This document shows, piece after piece, positions 55,499 to 64,000 of a stretch of 64,000 nucleotides of DNA (positions within the stretch are counted from its first letter, which is position 1; each line of letters begins with the position of its first letter). The translations under genes and the position numbers were made by a program. The notes beneath the pieces are model-generated. The model ran no database searches. It was not told the DNA's origin and saw only the letters and a list, made by a program, of their open reading frames with translations. The stretch covers positions 196,233 to 260,232 of the forward strand of contig NZ_GL877882.1 of the NCBI RefSeq assembly GCF_000194155.1. The letters run 5' to 3'. Source of the stretch: Saccharopolyspora spinosa NRRL 18395 (GTDB lineage: Bacteria > Actinomycetota > Actinomycetes > Mycobacteriales > Pseudonocardiaceae).

Positions 55499-55806
55499 CT
55501 ATTGCTTGCCGGGCGCGGTGGTGAGTTCGGTTGCGGCCCAGCTGGCAAGGAGTCGGAGTGACTCCGCCGAGGGTGAGTCGGGTTGGGCAGTGTAGGCGGT
55601 GAGGGTGAGGCTGGTGTCGGTGGTCAGTTGCATGGCCTCGAAGTTGAGGGTGAGTTCGCCGACAACGGGGTGGCGGAAGCATTTGACGCCGGTGCGGTGC
55701 AGTCGGACGTCGTGGGCGGCCCAGCGGGTGTGAAAGTCCTCGCTGCGGGTGCACAGCTCGCCGATTAGGTCGGACAGGCCCTTGTCGCGGGGGTCGCGGC
55801 CGGCTT
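55499..55806 (-). pseudogene. MmyB-type XRE regulator, C-terminal fragment
   Basis: The last about 100 residues (DPRDKGLSDLIGELCTRSEDFHTRWAAHDVRLHRTGVKCFRHPVVGELTLNFEAMQL ... LASWAATELTTAPGKQ) match the ligand domain of MmyB-like regulators. The helix-turn-helix half is missing, and the frame beyond about 55806 is antisense to the cupin gene, so the gene is truncated by a rearrangement. Confidence 0.75.
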
Positions 55807-55813
55807 CGGTGCT

Positions 55814-56220
55814 ATGGAACTCACCTCCGTCAACGACACCGCCAAAGCCCCGGCTGCCGCGTTCACCGGCGACGTCTACGTCACCCCGATCAAGACAGCG
55901 CAACCGCCGTCCCGGCTGATCGCGTCCCTGGTCCGGTTCACCCCAGGTGCCCGCACCAACTGGCACTCCCACGCCAACGGCCAGACCCTGCACGTCACCG
56001 AAGGCGTCGGCTACGTCGTCAACGCAACGGCGACGTGATCCGCATGCGTGCCGGCGATACCGTGTGGACCCCGGCTGGCGAGGAACACTGGCACGGCGGC
56101 ACCAACACCACCTGCATGAGCCACATCGCCATGCTCGAAGGCACCCATGACGGCGACGGCACCACCTGGCTGGAATCCGGCACCGACGAGCAGTACGCCG
56201 CCGCCCACCAACACCACTGA
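55814..56220 (+). pseudogene. Cupin-domain protein, frameshifted
   Basis: First frame: LIASLVRFTPGARTNWHSHANGQTLHVTEGVGYVV, then stop at 56038. Second frame: DVIRMRAGDTVWTPAGEEHWHGGTNTTCMSHIAMLEG, ending 56220. Together they are a small cupin of about 135 residues with both metal-site motifs. One base is missing around 56015-56025. Confidence 0.8.
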
Positions 56221-56242
56221 CGCAGCGCCCGAGGAACCGATC

Positions 56243-56509
56243 ATGACCTGGACCGATCACGAACTGACCCTCGCCGAGCGCACCGACGAACTGGAGATCG
56301 CGCCCCGTCGCGACGACGGAATCCTGCGCAGTCCGGTGCCGATCTGGGGCGTCCGAGACGGCGACGACCTCGGTGCCGACACCGAGATCAACGACCGCAT
56401 CGACGCCGCCTACCGCCCCAAGTACGGCCGCCACAACGCCAGTTACCCAGCCGGGCCCGCTGCCGGGGATCGACACGCAGCATCGGACAGCGCACGCACC
56501 ACTGACTGA
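56243..56509 (+). CDS. DUF2255-like protein with internal deletion
   Basis: 88 residues. MTWTDHELTLAERTDELEIAPRRDDGILRSPVPIWGVRDGDDL matches the start of DUF2255 proteins and RIDAAYRPKYGRHNAS the end, but the middle block is absent and the tail is disordered. Probably non-functional. It lies after the cupin remnant on the same strand. Confidence 0.55.
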   Translation: MTWTDHELTLAERTDELEIAPRRDDGILRSPVPIWGVRDGDDLGADTEINDRIDAAYRPKYGRHNASYPAGPAAGDRHAASDSARTTD

Positions 56510-56563
56510 ACTAACTCCAGAATTTTGGCTCTATCTTTTCGGAGTTTCTGGGAGGATCGCCGG

Positions 56564-58084
56564 TCATCCGGCGCGGAGTGGGCGCGCGGAGCCGATGTGT
56601 TCGACGGCCTCGCGGGCGGCACGCCAAGTGTCGAACAGCGCGTCGTAGCATTGGGCCCGTTCGGGATCGGGATCGAGCTGCTGGAACTCGCAGGCGATCC
56701 GGGCGCGGGCGTCGTCGAGGTCGCGGGCCAGCCCGGAGCCGACCAGAGCCAGCGCGGCGGCGCCGAGCAGGGTGACGTCGGGTTCCTCGCACACCAGGGT
56801 GGTGCGGTGCAGCACGTCTGCCCGCAACTGCGCGGTCGTCATTGAGCGGGCGGTACCGCCGGCGAGAACGACAGGCAGCCGGGCGGTGTCCGGGTCTGGG
56901 GAATCGAGCACATCGATGCCCTCGCGGACAGTGAACGCGGCACCTTCCTGAGCTGCGCGCAGCAGGTGCGCCGCGGAATGCTCGGGGCGCTGACCGATGA
57001 CTGCGCCGCGGTCGGCAGGCCGCCAGCGGGGGAACCGGCTACCGGTCATGGTCGGCAGGGCGAGAAGCCCGTCGGCGCCGGGTGGGATCTGGGCGAGCTT
57101 GCCATCGTCGACGGCGCCGACCAGCGACCGCCACTGGGCGACGGCTCCACCGGTCATGCCGCTCGCGCCGCCGGCTACCCAGCGCCCGGCGACGAGCGCG
57201 GGGTTGACCAAAGCCTGGGCGGGCGCCAGATCGGCGTGGTCGATCAGCCGGCCGACGACGTCGGTCGTGCCGGCGACGTCGGCGATGGCGGTGGTGCTCG
57301 AGCCCAGCAACAACCCGATCCCGACCGAACCGTCCGGGCCACCTGCCACCACGGGTGTACCGGCTGGGAGGAGACACGCCTCGGCCGCTGTCCGGCTCAG
57401 CCGGCCGACGATCTCCGACGGCGCGACCTGCCGGGGAAACCAGGCCGGGTCAAGGCCGAGCGCCTCGACCACGGCGGAGTTCCACGCGCGGGCGGTGACG
57501 TCCGAGATGAGGGTGTAGGCAGCGTCGACGGTGTCGGTGACGATTTCCCCGGTGAGCCTGGCGATCAGGAAATCCTTCGGCGAGAGCAAGTGGCGGACCC
57601 GGGCGGTCAGGTCCGGTGACCTGCGCAGCTCGAGCGCGTAGGCAAGGGCGCCTCCGGTGAGGGCGGGTCGTCGCGCGGCGTGCAGCAGGTTCGCCTGCAG
57701 CCGCTCGTTGATCGCGTGCAGTTCGGGGATACCCCGAGGGTCCGACCAACCGCCGCCGGCCTCGATCGGGCGGACCGCAGCATCGACGGCGACAGTGCCG
57801 ATGTGCGCCGAGATCGCGATAGCCGCTGGTGCGGGTCGGGCGCCGTGGGCGCGGTCGGTGTCAGCGAGCGCGGCTAGCGCGGATAGCACCTCTTTTAGCA
57901 GCGTTTCGGCGTCGAAGTACTCCCCGCCGCCGGCCGGGTCACGCTCGATGCGCGATCCGACTGCGACCGTGCCCTGTGCGGTGACCAGCGCGGCGCGCAC
58001 AGCGGAAGTGCCAATGTCGACTGCGACGACACTGGCAGTGCGTTCGGAGCTGGCGGCACCGTCTCCGCTGGCGCCTGTGGTCAT
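56564..58084 (-). CDS. FGGY-family carbohydrate kinase
   Basis: 506 residues. VVAVDIGTSAVRAALVTAQGTV is the phosphate-1 motif, AIAISAHIGTVAVD and FLIARLTGEIVTDTVDAAYTLI the N-terminal domain, and VLAGGTARSMTTAQLRADVL the adenosine motif. Xylulokinase-like, but the sugar is unknown. Downstream of the CoA-transferase with a 145-bp gap, so it may be part of the same operon. Confidence 0.9.
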   Translation of the reverse strand: MTTGASGDGAASSERTASVVAVDIGTSAVRAALVTAQGTVAVGSRIERDPAGGGEYFDAETLLKEVLSALAALADTDRAHGARPAPAAIAISAHIGTVAVDAAVRPIEAGGGWSDPRGIPELHAINERLQANLLHAARRPALTGGALAYALELRRSPDLTARVRHLLSPKDFLIARLTGEIVTDTVDAAYTLISDVTARAWNSAVVEALGLDPAWFPRQVAPSEIVGRLSRTAAEACLLPAGTPVVAGGPDGSVGIGLLLGSSTTAIADVAGTTDVVGRLIDHADLAPAQALVNPALVAGRWVAGGASGMTGGAVAQWRSLVGAVDDGKLAQIPPGADGLLALPTMTGSRFPRWRPADRGAVIGQRPEHSAAHLLRAAQEGAAFTVREGIDVLDSPDPDTARLPVVLAGGTARSMTTAQLRADVLHRTTLVCEEPDVTLLGAAALALVGSGLARDLDDARARIACEFQQLDPDPERAQCYDALFDTWRAAREAVEHIGSARPLRAG

Positions 58085-58229
58085 CGGACCCTGTTCATTC
58101 TGAGGCTCTGCTCGTCCGTTCGGATGGGATTTCGGCCGAACGATCGTCGGATCGCGCGGCTAGCGCAATGACTGCGGCGTGGTGTCTTGTCTGGGTTCCA
58201 GGTCGAGCCAACTGGGGCGGTGCTCAAGG

Positions 58230-59435
58230 TCAAATGGCGCCATCGTCGGCGAGCGCCTTCAGCTCGACGTCGGAGCGGCCGAGGATGGTGCGGTAGACGT
58301 GCTCGTTGTCCTCGCCGATCTGCGGTGGGGCCTTGCGAATGGTTGGTGGGGTCTTGTCCATCTTCACCGGATTGCCGGGCAGGCGGATAGTGCCGAGGCT
58401 GGGGTGCTCGGATTCCACGATCATCTCGCGCGCCGCGATCTGGGGGGAAGCGGCGATGTCGGGGATCGTCTCGACCTTGGAGAACGGGATCCCGGCATCA
58501 TCGAGCACGACGGCGATCTCGTCGCAGGTGCGGGTGGCGGCCCAGTCGGCCACGGCCCGTTCCAGGATTGCTTGGTTGGCCATCCGGCCCGGCACGGTGC
58601 GGTAGTCGGGGACCTGCAGAAGGTCCTCGCGGCCGATGCCGCGGCACAGCTTCGGGAACAACCCGTTGGTGCCGGCCTGGATATAGATGTCGCCATCGCG
58701 AGCCTCGTAGACGTTGACCGGGGCGGTCAGCAGGTCGCGGGATCCACTGCGCGGCATGTCCAGGCCGAGCATGAGGTGCGAGATCAGGCGGGTGCCGAGC
58801 GTGGCGAACATGGAGTCCAGCGAGGCGACGTCGACCCGTTGTCCTTCACCCGTCCGCTGCTTGTGCATGAGCGCGGCGAACGCGCCGATCGCAGCCTGGT
58901 AGCCGGTGACGTAGTCGGCGATGTAGGTGCCGGTGAGGGTCGGTTTGCCGTCCGGCTCGCCGGTGATCGCCATCAGTCCGGACGAAGCCTGCGCGATCGC
59001 GTCGAACAGAGCCCGCTGGGATAGCGGGCCGGTCTGCCCGAACCCGGAGATCGAAACAAGGATGATGTCCGGCTTGAGCTCGACCATCCGTTCGTAGCCG
59101 ATACCCATCTTCTCGATCGTGCCGGGCCGGTAGTTCTCCACGACCACGTCGGCCCAGCGGACCAGGTCCTCAAGGATCGCTACCGCCCGGGGGTGGCGAG
59201 TGTCGAGCGTTGCGCCGTACTTGTTGCGGTTGTAGAGCATCGTGTAGACACTCTCGCCCTGGCAGTAGGGCTCGTGGTGGCGGGCGTCCTCCCCATCGGG
59301 CCGCTCGATCTTCACGACCTCGGCGCCGAAGTCGGCGAGGACCTGCGCGCAGCTCGGCCCGGCGATGAATCGTGAAAGATCGAGAACCTTGACTCCATCG
59401 AGCGGGCTGGGCGATCCGGATTCCTCCTGCAGCAC
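58230..59435 (-). CDS. CaiB/BaiF-family CoA-transferase
   Basis: 401 residues. VKVLDLSRFIAGPSCAQVLADFGAEVVKIE is the family opening; YNRNKYGATLDTRHP and SGFGQTGPLSQRALFDAIAQASSGLM are characteristic, including the catalytic Asp region. Formyl-CoA:oxalate, carnitine and succinyl-CoA:acid transferases belong here. GTG start at 59435 with GGAAGG 8 nt upstream. It resembles the 63331 gene strongly, so the locus has two copies flanking the ThDP enzyme and transporter. Confidence 0.92.
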   Translation of the reverse strand: MLQEESGSPSPLDGVKVLDLSRFIAGPSCAQVLADFGAEVVKIERPDGEDARHHEPYCQGESVYTMLYNRNKYGATLDTRHPRAVAILEDLVRWADVVVENYRPGTIEKMGIGYERMVELKPDIILVSISGFGQTGPLSQRALFDAIAQASSGLMAITGEPDGKPTLTGTYIADYVTGYQAAIGAFAALMHKQRTGEGQRVDVASLDSMFATLGTRLISHLMLGLDMPRSGSRDLLTAPVNVYEARDGDIYIQAGTNGLFPKLCRGIGREDLLQVPDYRTVPGRMANQAILERAVADWAATRTCDEIAVVLDDAGIPFSKVETIPDIAASPQIAAREMIVESEHPSLGTIRLPGNPVKMDKTPPTIRKAPPQIGEDNEHVYRTILGRSDVELKALADDGAI

Positions 59436-59617
59436 TGTTCTGTCCTTCCCTGCCGACCGGTGTTTCCTGGTCTGGACGAGCTGACGGTCCGGGCCGACCG
59501 CGCGCCCTGAGCGGTGCCCGCCCCGCAAGCGCGGTCCGGCTGCCGCGCGTGAATCATGTCCTAGTTATCGCCACCGCGGCTCGCGTGGGCCACCAGCGTG
59601 GGCGCGGGACCGGCGGG

Positions 59618-61339
59618 TCAGTCGGCGTCCTGCTGAGGCGCCGGCGCGGTGGCCTTGAACGGCACGAACGCCGGGTAGGTCCAGGCATTGGCGGAGCGGT
59701 CGAGAACTACATCGACGACAAAGGGCTGGGAGTCAGCGAATGCGTCCTTGACCGTTTCGACGAGGTCGTTGACGTCGGTGACCCGTTTGGAGGCCAGACC
59801 CATGCCCTTGGCGACCTGGGCGAAGTCGACGTCGTGGAAGTCGACACCGATGGTGCGGCCGTTGAAGTGCAGCACCTGCTCCTGGCGGATGTTGCCGTAG
59901 CTGGAGTCGTTGAGCACGACGATCACGATCGGACCGCCCTTGCGGGCAAGAGTTTCCAGCTCCCCGAGACTCATGCCCAGCGAGCCGTCGCCGATCAGGG
60001 CGAGGACCGGGCGGTCGGGGTCGGCGGCAACCGAGGCGATGGAGGCCGGCAGCGCGAAGCCCATGTTCCCGAACCCGACCGGCTTGATGTAGCGGTACGG
60101 CTTCTCCATCTCCCACAGAAATGACCACACGCCAGGGTTACCGGCGTCTGGGATGAGCACTGCGTCGGTCGGGGTGACATCGCGCAAGGCGCGGACGACC
60201 GCGGCAGGGGAGACCGTGCCCTCGTTCTCAGGTTCCAGGGAAGCCGAGAGCTCCCACCACTCCTTCTCGGCCTGCTGCAGCGACTGGATCCAGTCGCTCC
60301 GCTTCGCCTTGGCCTCGGCGGCTCGATCGGCGGTGGCGGCGACGAGGGCGTTGCTGAAGGCGGCGAGGTCGCCGGTCACGCCGGTGGTGATCTCGGAGTA
60401 GTAGCGCCCGATCATCGTGGGGTCGACGTCGACCTGGATGACCTCGGGCAGTTGCAGGCGCCACCGGCCGGTGGAGACCGCGTTGAGGCTGTTACCCAGG
60501 GCAAGGACCAGATCGGACTCGCCGACCACGCGCGTGGTGAGGTTGGTGCCCATCCGGGAGAGCGCACCAAAGACCAGGGGATGGGTGGTGGGAACCGCGC
60601 CCATGCCGTTGAAGGTGGTGATCACCGGGATGTTCAGGGCGTCGGCCAGGGCGAGTACCGCATCGGCTGCCTGAGCACGGTTACCGCCATTGCCCAGCCA
60701 GATTACGGGCTTGTCCGCTGCGAGCAGCCGCTCCGCGACGGCGCTGATCTGCTCCGCGGCGGCAACCGGCCGGTGACCGACCCAGGACCGTGAGGGGTGC
60801 ACCTCCGGAAGCGCGGGTGGGTCTTCGACGATCTGCTCGATCGTGTCGCGCGCGAAGTCGAGGTGGACCGGACCGGGATTGCCGGTCATCGCGTTGATGT
60901 AGGCCTCCTCCATCGCCTGCTTGATCGAGGAGCCGTGCGCGACCAGCCGCGCGTACTTGGTGAAGGGCGCGAAGATCTGAACGTGGTCGGCGTTTTGCGC
61001 ATCGTCCTTGTGGATGTTCGCACCGTTGTTGTTGCAGGTGATGATGATCGCCGGACTGGAGTCCCGGAACGCGCCGCCGACCCCGGTGAGCAGGTTGGTC
61101 GCGCCCGGCCCGGTTGTCGCGATCGCGACCGCGGGACGGCGGGTCAGTCGGCCGTAGGCGTCGGCCATGACCGCGGCCGCTCCCTCGTGCCGGGTGTGCA
61201 CGAACTCGATCGACGGGGTGTCGATGATCGCGTCGGTTATGGCGAGGGTCTGCCCGCCAACGACGCCGAACACGTGGGTGACGCCCAGCGACTCGAGCAT
61301 TTTCACGACCAGCTGACCGCCGGTGATCTTCTCCGACAT
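59618..61339 (-). CDS. Thiamine-diphosphate-dependent enzyme (acetolactate-synthase-like)
   Basis: 573 residues with the three ThDP domains. VHTRHEGAAAVMADAYGRL holds the catalytic Glu; LALIGDGSLGMSLGELETLARKGGPIVIVVLN is the GDG-x(24-27)-N cofactor motif. It looks unlike oxalyl-CoA decarboxylase, so a general 2-keto-acid decarboxylase or carboligase is preferred. Divergent from the symporter, with operators between; it leads the minus-strand genes. Confidence 0.9.
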   Translation of the reverse strand: MSEKITGGQLVVKMLESLGVTHVFGVVGGQTLAITDAIIDTPSIEFVHTRHEGAAAVMADAYGRLTRRPAVAIATTGPGATNLLTGVGGAFRDSSPAIIITCNNNGANIHKDDAQNADHVQIFAPFTKYARLVAHGSSIKQAMEEAYINAMTGNPGPVHLDFARDTIEQIVEDPPALPEVHPSRSWVGHRPVAAAEQISAVAERLLAADKPVIWLGNGGNRAQAADAVLALADALNIPVITTFNGMGAVPTTHPLVFGALSRMGTNLTTRVVGESDLVLALGNSLNAVSTGRWRLQLPEVIQVDVDPTMIGRYYSEITTGVTGDLAAFSNALVAATADRAAEAKAKRSDWIQSLQQAEKEWWELSASLEPENEGTVSPAAVVRALRDVTPTDAVLIPDAGNPGVWSFLWEMEKPYRYIKPVGFGNMGFALPASIASVAADPDRPVLALIGDGSLGMSLGELETLARKGGPIVIVVLNDSSYGNIRQEQVLHFNGRTIGVDFHDVDFAQVAKGMGLASKRVTDVNDLVETVKDAFADSQPFVVDVVLDRSANAWTYPAFVPFKATAPAPQQDAD

Positions 61340-61469
61340 TCCTCTATCCCTTTCGGTTCCCGGTGAGCACGCCTGGCGTCGACCGACGCGACGCGAGGCC
61401 GTGATCGTGCTGGTAGGTGCAAGAACCGCCCGGATTCGGGCGCATGGGGGAGACCGTGCTCACCGAAAA

Positions 61470-61483
61470 GTCTAGTTGACTAG
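61470..61483. promoter_or_regulatory. Operator TCTAGTTGACTAGA
   Basis: Five-base perfect arms around TTGA, 131 bp before the ThDP start, with the same core as the site at 61650. Confidence 0.6.
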
Positions 61484-61649
61484 ATATCTTGACCGTACGC
61501 AGTCGCCAGGGAGCGTGTCAACAGTCGATGCCCCCATGTCTCCGGCATGACCTTTCGGGAGACTTGTTCGCGCAGAACGTGCTTCCGGGTCAGGTCGCCG
61601 AAGTTGCCTCTTGACGCCGTTCGCATGGCATGGCTTTACTGTACGCAAA

Positions 61650-61671
61650 TAAGACTAGTTGTCTAGTCTTA
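61650..61671. promoter_or_regulatory. Operator: 9-bp perfect palindrome arms TAAGACTAG around TTGT
   Basis: Arms TAAGACTAG and its reverse complement flank TTGT, 169 bp before the symporter start. The longer and cleaner of two copies; spacing and form suit a GntR-type dimer. No regulator gene is in the window. Confidence 0.7.
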
Positions 61672-61839
61672 TTGAATTCGCCGCTGATCTCGCAGACCGC
61701 CCGGCCCGCCGCCAACCACACCGCACGAACTGCACCAGGTCCGCCGCGGCACCGCCAGCGGCATCCCCAGGACCTGTCCGGTGGACGCCCACCCCTTCAG
61801 ATGTGACCGTCTGAAGCGAACACGACAACGGAGTCGGTA

Positions 61840-63276
61840 ATGTCCATTGACCCCGCACCCGCTTCCTCACCCGGCTCAGGAACACCTGAGATGACCAATG
61901 ACGGCATGACCGCACAGACCGAGAAGGAACGTCGCACCCTGGCCCGCCGGGCCGCGGTCGCCAGCCTCGTCGGGACCGCCGTCGAGTGGTACGACTACTT
62001 CATCTTCGGAACGGCCTCCGCGCTGGTGTTCGGCAAGTTGTTCTTCCCGGGCGGCAGCGCGGTGATAGGCACCCTGTCGGCATTCGCCGTGTTCGGTGTT
62101 GGATTCTTCGCTCGTCCGGTCGGCGGCATAGTCTTCGGCCACCTCGGCGACAAGATCGGCCGCAAGGCTGCCTTGGTCACGACGCTGCTGATGATGGGAA
62201 CGGCGACGTTCGTCATCGGCCTGCTTCCGACCACCGCGACGATCGGACTCTGGGCACCGATCCTGCTGGTGGTGTGCCGCCTGGTGCAAGGCCTCGGAGT
62301 CGGTGGCGAGTGGGGCGGTGCCTCGCTGGTGGCCGTCGAGTTCGCCCCGGACGGAAAACGTGGCGCCTACGGGGCTTTCCCGCAGGTCGGCAACGCCGTC
62401 GGGCTGGTCATGAGCACGGGAATCTTCGCCTGGGTGTCGACCCTGCCCGAGCAACAGCTGATGTCCTGGGGTTGGCGCATCCCGTTCCTGCTCAGTGCCG
62501 TCCTGATCGCTGCCGGCATGGTCATTCGGCTCAAGCTGACCGAAACCCCCGCGTTCCGGGCCGCGCGGGAGGCCGTCGAAGCCAAGCAGGCGGTCGAGGG
62601 CGTCAAGGAGAGAATGCCGCTCACCGAGGTGCTGCGGCGGTTCCGTAAGCCGCTGCTGCTGGCAATGGGTATGCGGGTCGGAGAGGTCTTCGCCGGTTAC
62701 ATCATCCTGACAATCGGTCTGACCTACGCCACGACCTACACGAAGCTGCCTAAGACCGACGTGCTGCTCGCCGGAACCGTCGCGGCAATCCTTGCCGTCT
62801 TCGGTTATTACATCGCGGGTGCCGTCTCCGATCGCATCGGCCGCCGGACGGTGTTCATGTTCGGTGCCGGCGCCGGACTCGTCCTCATCTTCCCGTTCTT
62901 CGCGGTCCTGGATTTGAACTCCGTCCCGCTGATGTTCCTGGTCTACGTCGGGATGTACATCGTGTCGGTAACCCCGATGTACGGGGTCGAGCCGGCGTTC
63001 TTCTCCGAGCTCTTCGGAACCAAGGTCCGCTACACCGGGATCTCGTTGGCCGCGCAGCTGCCCAGCGTCCTGATCGGACTCTGGCCAGCCGCCTCCACCG
63101 GGCTGCTCGTCGCGACCGACGGCCGCCCGTGGCCGGTTGCGGCGATCACGGGTGGGTTCATCCTCATCGGCCTGATCTGCGCGTGGAAAGCCCCGGAAAC
63201 CAACCGGCTCGAAATCGCGACAGTCGGCGAGACCAGCAAGGACCCGCGCAGCGAGCAGGCACTGCCGAACAGCTGA
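61840..63276 (+). CDS. MFS metabolite:H+ symporter (MHS/ShiA-ProP-like)
   Basis: 478 residues with 12 membrane segments. VGTAVEWYDYFIFGTASALVFGKLFFP and GHLGDKIGRKAALV are MHS-family signatures; members import organic acids such as shikimate, citrate and alpha-ketoglutarate. ATG at 61840 after CGGAGTCGGTA. First gene of the plus-strand unit with the CoA-transferase. Confidence 0.93.
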   Translation: MSIDPAPASSPGSGTPEMTNDGMTAQTEKERRTLARRAAVASLVGTAVEWYDYFIFGTASALVFGKLFFPGGSAVIGTLSAFAVFGVGFFARPVGGIVFGHLGDKIGRKAALVTTLLMMGTATFVIGLLPTTATIGLWAPILLVVCRLVQGLGVGGEWGGASLVAVEFAPDGKRGAYGAFPQVGNAVGLVMSTGIFAWVSTLPEQQLMSWGWRIPFLLSAVLIAAGMVIRLKLTETPAFRAAREAVEAKQAVEGVKERMPLTEVLRRFRKPLLLAMGMRVGEVFAGYIILTIGLTYATTYTKLPKTDVLLAGTVAAILAVFGYYIAGAVSDRIGRRTVFMFGAGAGLVLIFPFFAVLDLNSVPLMFLVYVGMYIVSVTPMYGVEPAFFSELFGTKVRYTGISLAAQLPSVLIGLWPAASTGLLVATDGRPWPVAAITGGFILIGLICAWKAPETNRLEIATVGETSKDPRSEQALPNS

Positions 63277-63330
63277 GCGTGCTGTCCAGTTCGCTGGCCC
63301 AGCCGGCTGCCGAACCGCGACGAAGGAAAG

Positions 63331-64000
63331 ATGGCCATGCCAACGACCCCCGAGCAGTCCGATACGCCGCCCCTTGGCGGCATCCGGGTCCTCGACCTGT
63401 CCCGGTTCATCGCGGGCCCGCTGTGCTGCCAAATCCTGGGTGACATGGGCGCCGAGGTGATCAAGGTTGAACGCCCAGGCGGCGAGGACTCCCGCCGCCA
63501 CATACCCCACTACAAAGGCCACAGCCTCTACACCCTCAACTACAACCGCAACAAGTACGGAATCACGCTCAACACCCGGCACGCCGAGTCGCTGAAGATC
63601 CTTGAGGACCTCGCCCGCCAGAGCGATGTCGTCGTCGAGAACTTCCGGCCGGGCACGCTCGACGCGATGGGACTGGGCTGGGAGCGGATCCACAAGATCA
63701 ACCCCCGCACGGTCCTGGTCTCGATCTCCGGGTTCGGGCAGACCGGGCCGAACCGGGATCGGGCCCTGTTCGACGCGATCGCCCAGGCCGCGTCCGGGCT
63801 GATGAGCATGACCGGGCAGGCCGACGGTGAGCCGACCATGACGGGAGCGTTCCTGGCCGACCACATCGCTGCCTTCCACGGCGTGATGGGCACGATGATG
63901 GCCCTCGCCGCCCGTGCCCAGACCGACCAGGGCCAGCACGTCGACATCGCCTGCTTCGACGCGCTCTTCGCCTGCATGGGCACCCTGCCCTCGGCCTGGC
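63331..64000 (+). CDS. CaiB/BaiF-family CoA-transferase (partial)
   Basis: The first 223 codons before the window edge. IRVLDLSRFIAGPLCCQILGDMGAEVIKVERPGGEDSRRH and SGFGQTGPNRDRALFDAIAQAASGLM place it in the family, and it parallels the 58230 gene almost step for step. AAGGA precedes two possible ATGs (63331, 63337). Likely activates or exchanges CoA on the acid brought in by the symporter. Confidence 0.92.
   Translation, partial: MAMPTTPEQSDTPPLGGIRVLDLSRFIAGPLCCQILGDMGAEVIKVERPGGEDSRRHIPHYKGHSLYTLNYNRNKYGITLNTRHAESLKILEDLARQSDVVVENFRPGTLDAMGLGWERIHKINPRTVLVSISGFGQTGPNRDRALFDAIAQAASGLMSMTGQADGEPTMTGAFLADHIAAFHGVMGTMMALAARAQTDQGQHVDIACFDALFACMGTLPSAW

Larger units (their letters stand above)
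61340..61839. promoter_or_regulatory. Divergent promoter region with two matching operators
   Basis: 500 bp between the ThDP gene and the symporter. No gene seen. It contains the palindromes at 61470-61483 and 61650-61671, which share a CTAGTTG(A/T)CTAG core. Confidence 0.6.

Noticed and set aside
55806..56476. N-terminal extension of the MmyB frame
   Set aside because: Antisense to the cupin and DUF2255 coding strand; Gly/Val/Arg-rich, no helix-turn-helix.
59618..61339. Oxalyl-CoA decarboxylase (oxc) assignment from CaiB neighbours
   Set aside because: The sequence lacks the Oxc-type pattern (GDSAFGFSGMELETICR) and reads like a general ThDP enzyme.
61876..63939. 687-residue minus-strand frame
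   Set aside because: Antisense to the symporter and CoA-transferase; those sense proteins have clear family motifs.
1..64000. CRISPR array, rRNA or tRNA genes, phage or plasmid origin
   Set aside because: No regularly spaced repeats, tRNA-like cloverleaf or rRNA stretch, and no replication genes recognised.

Overview
The window is high-GC DNA of actinomycete type, probably Pseudonocardiaceae or Streptomyces-like. That is inferred from codon use, GTG/TTG starts and gene families, not proven. It splits into three parts: a natural-product gene cluster (1 to 26.7 kb), catabolic operons with their own regulators (27 to 47 kb and 56.5 to 64 kb), and a strip of decayed genes (47 to 56.5 kb) that also holds three intriguing intact genes.

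Region 1 (1-26,700) is a nonribosomal cluster of the pyochelin/yersiniabactin/coelibactin type. Two NRPSs with heterocyclization domains both carry hand-read cysteine adenylation codes. NRPS1 starts with a carrier domain and runs off the left edge. NRPS2 has the order docking, Cy, A with embedded methyltransferase, PCP, TE, and carries a -1 frameshift. Around them are a stand-alone acid-AMP ligase with about 97 residues missing, a thiazolinyl-imine reductase fused to a methyltransferase, a second reductase, a P450, a ferredoxin, a type II thioesterase, a paralogous methyltransferase, an MFS exporter and a peptide/nickel-type ABC importer. No salicylate synthase is seen. Instead there are a DegT-family aminotransferase, a sarcosine-oxidase-family flavoenzyme (the NikD family), a small tautomerase and a luciferase-like monooxygenase. 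This suggests a picolinate or 3-hydroxypicolinate starter made from lysine, so the product may be a pyridyl-thiazoline metallophore of the desferrithiocin kind.

Region 2 (26,700-35,140) starts at a transposase remnant. It has two NCS1 nucleobase/hydantoin-type transporters, an FCD-domain regulator with a 9-bp inverted-repeat operator, and an operon of epimerase, SDR, AroM-like protein and PuuE-like deacetylase. A strong hairpin terminator closes it. Region 3 (35,500-47,020) is a GntR-controlled operon: DapA-family aldolase, enolase-superfamily enzyme, SDR, M24 peptidase-like protein, amine oxidase, polar amino acid ABC transporter and a protein of unknown role. A divergent enolase-superfamily gene is frameshifted at a G9 tract and the permease is broken by a 23-bp tandem duplication. 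TTATCG operator motifs recur at all three promoters.

Region 4 (47,020-56,510) is degraded: remnants of malic enzyme, metallophosphatase, transposase, PAPS-reductase-like protein, MmyB-type regulator, cupin and DUF2255 protein. Among them are a cyclodipeptide synthase whose catalytic serine is replaced by alanine, and a two-gene unit of an ATP-grasp ligase with a large unrecognised protein that carries a plausible papain-like Cys-His-Asn triad.

Region 5 (56,560-64,000) is a carboxylic-acid utilisation locus: FGGY kinase, CaiB/BaiF CoA-transferase and ThDP enzyme on one strand; MHS-type symporter and a second CaiB/BaiF CoA-transferase on the other. Two matching palindromic operators lie in the shared promoter region.
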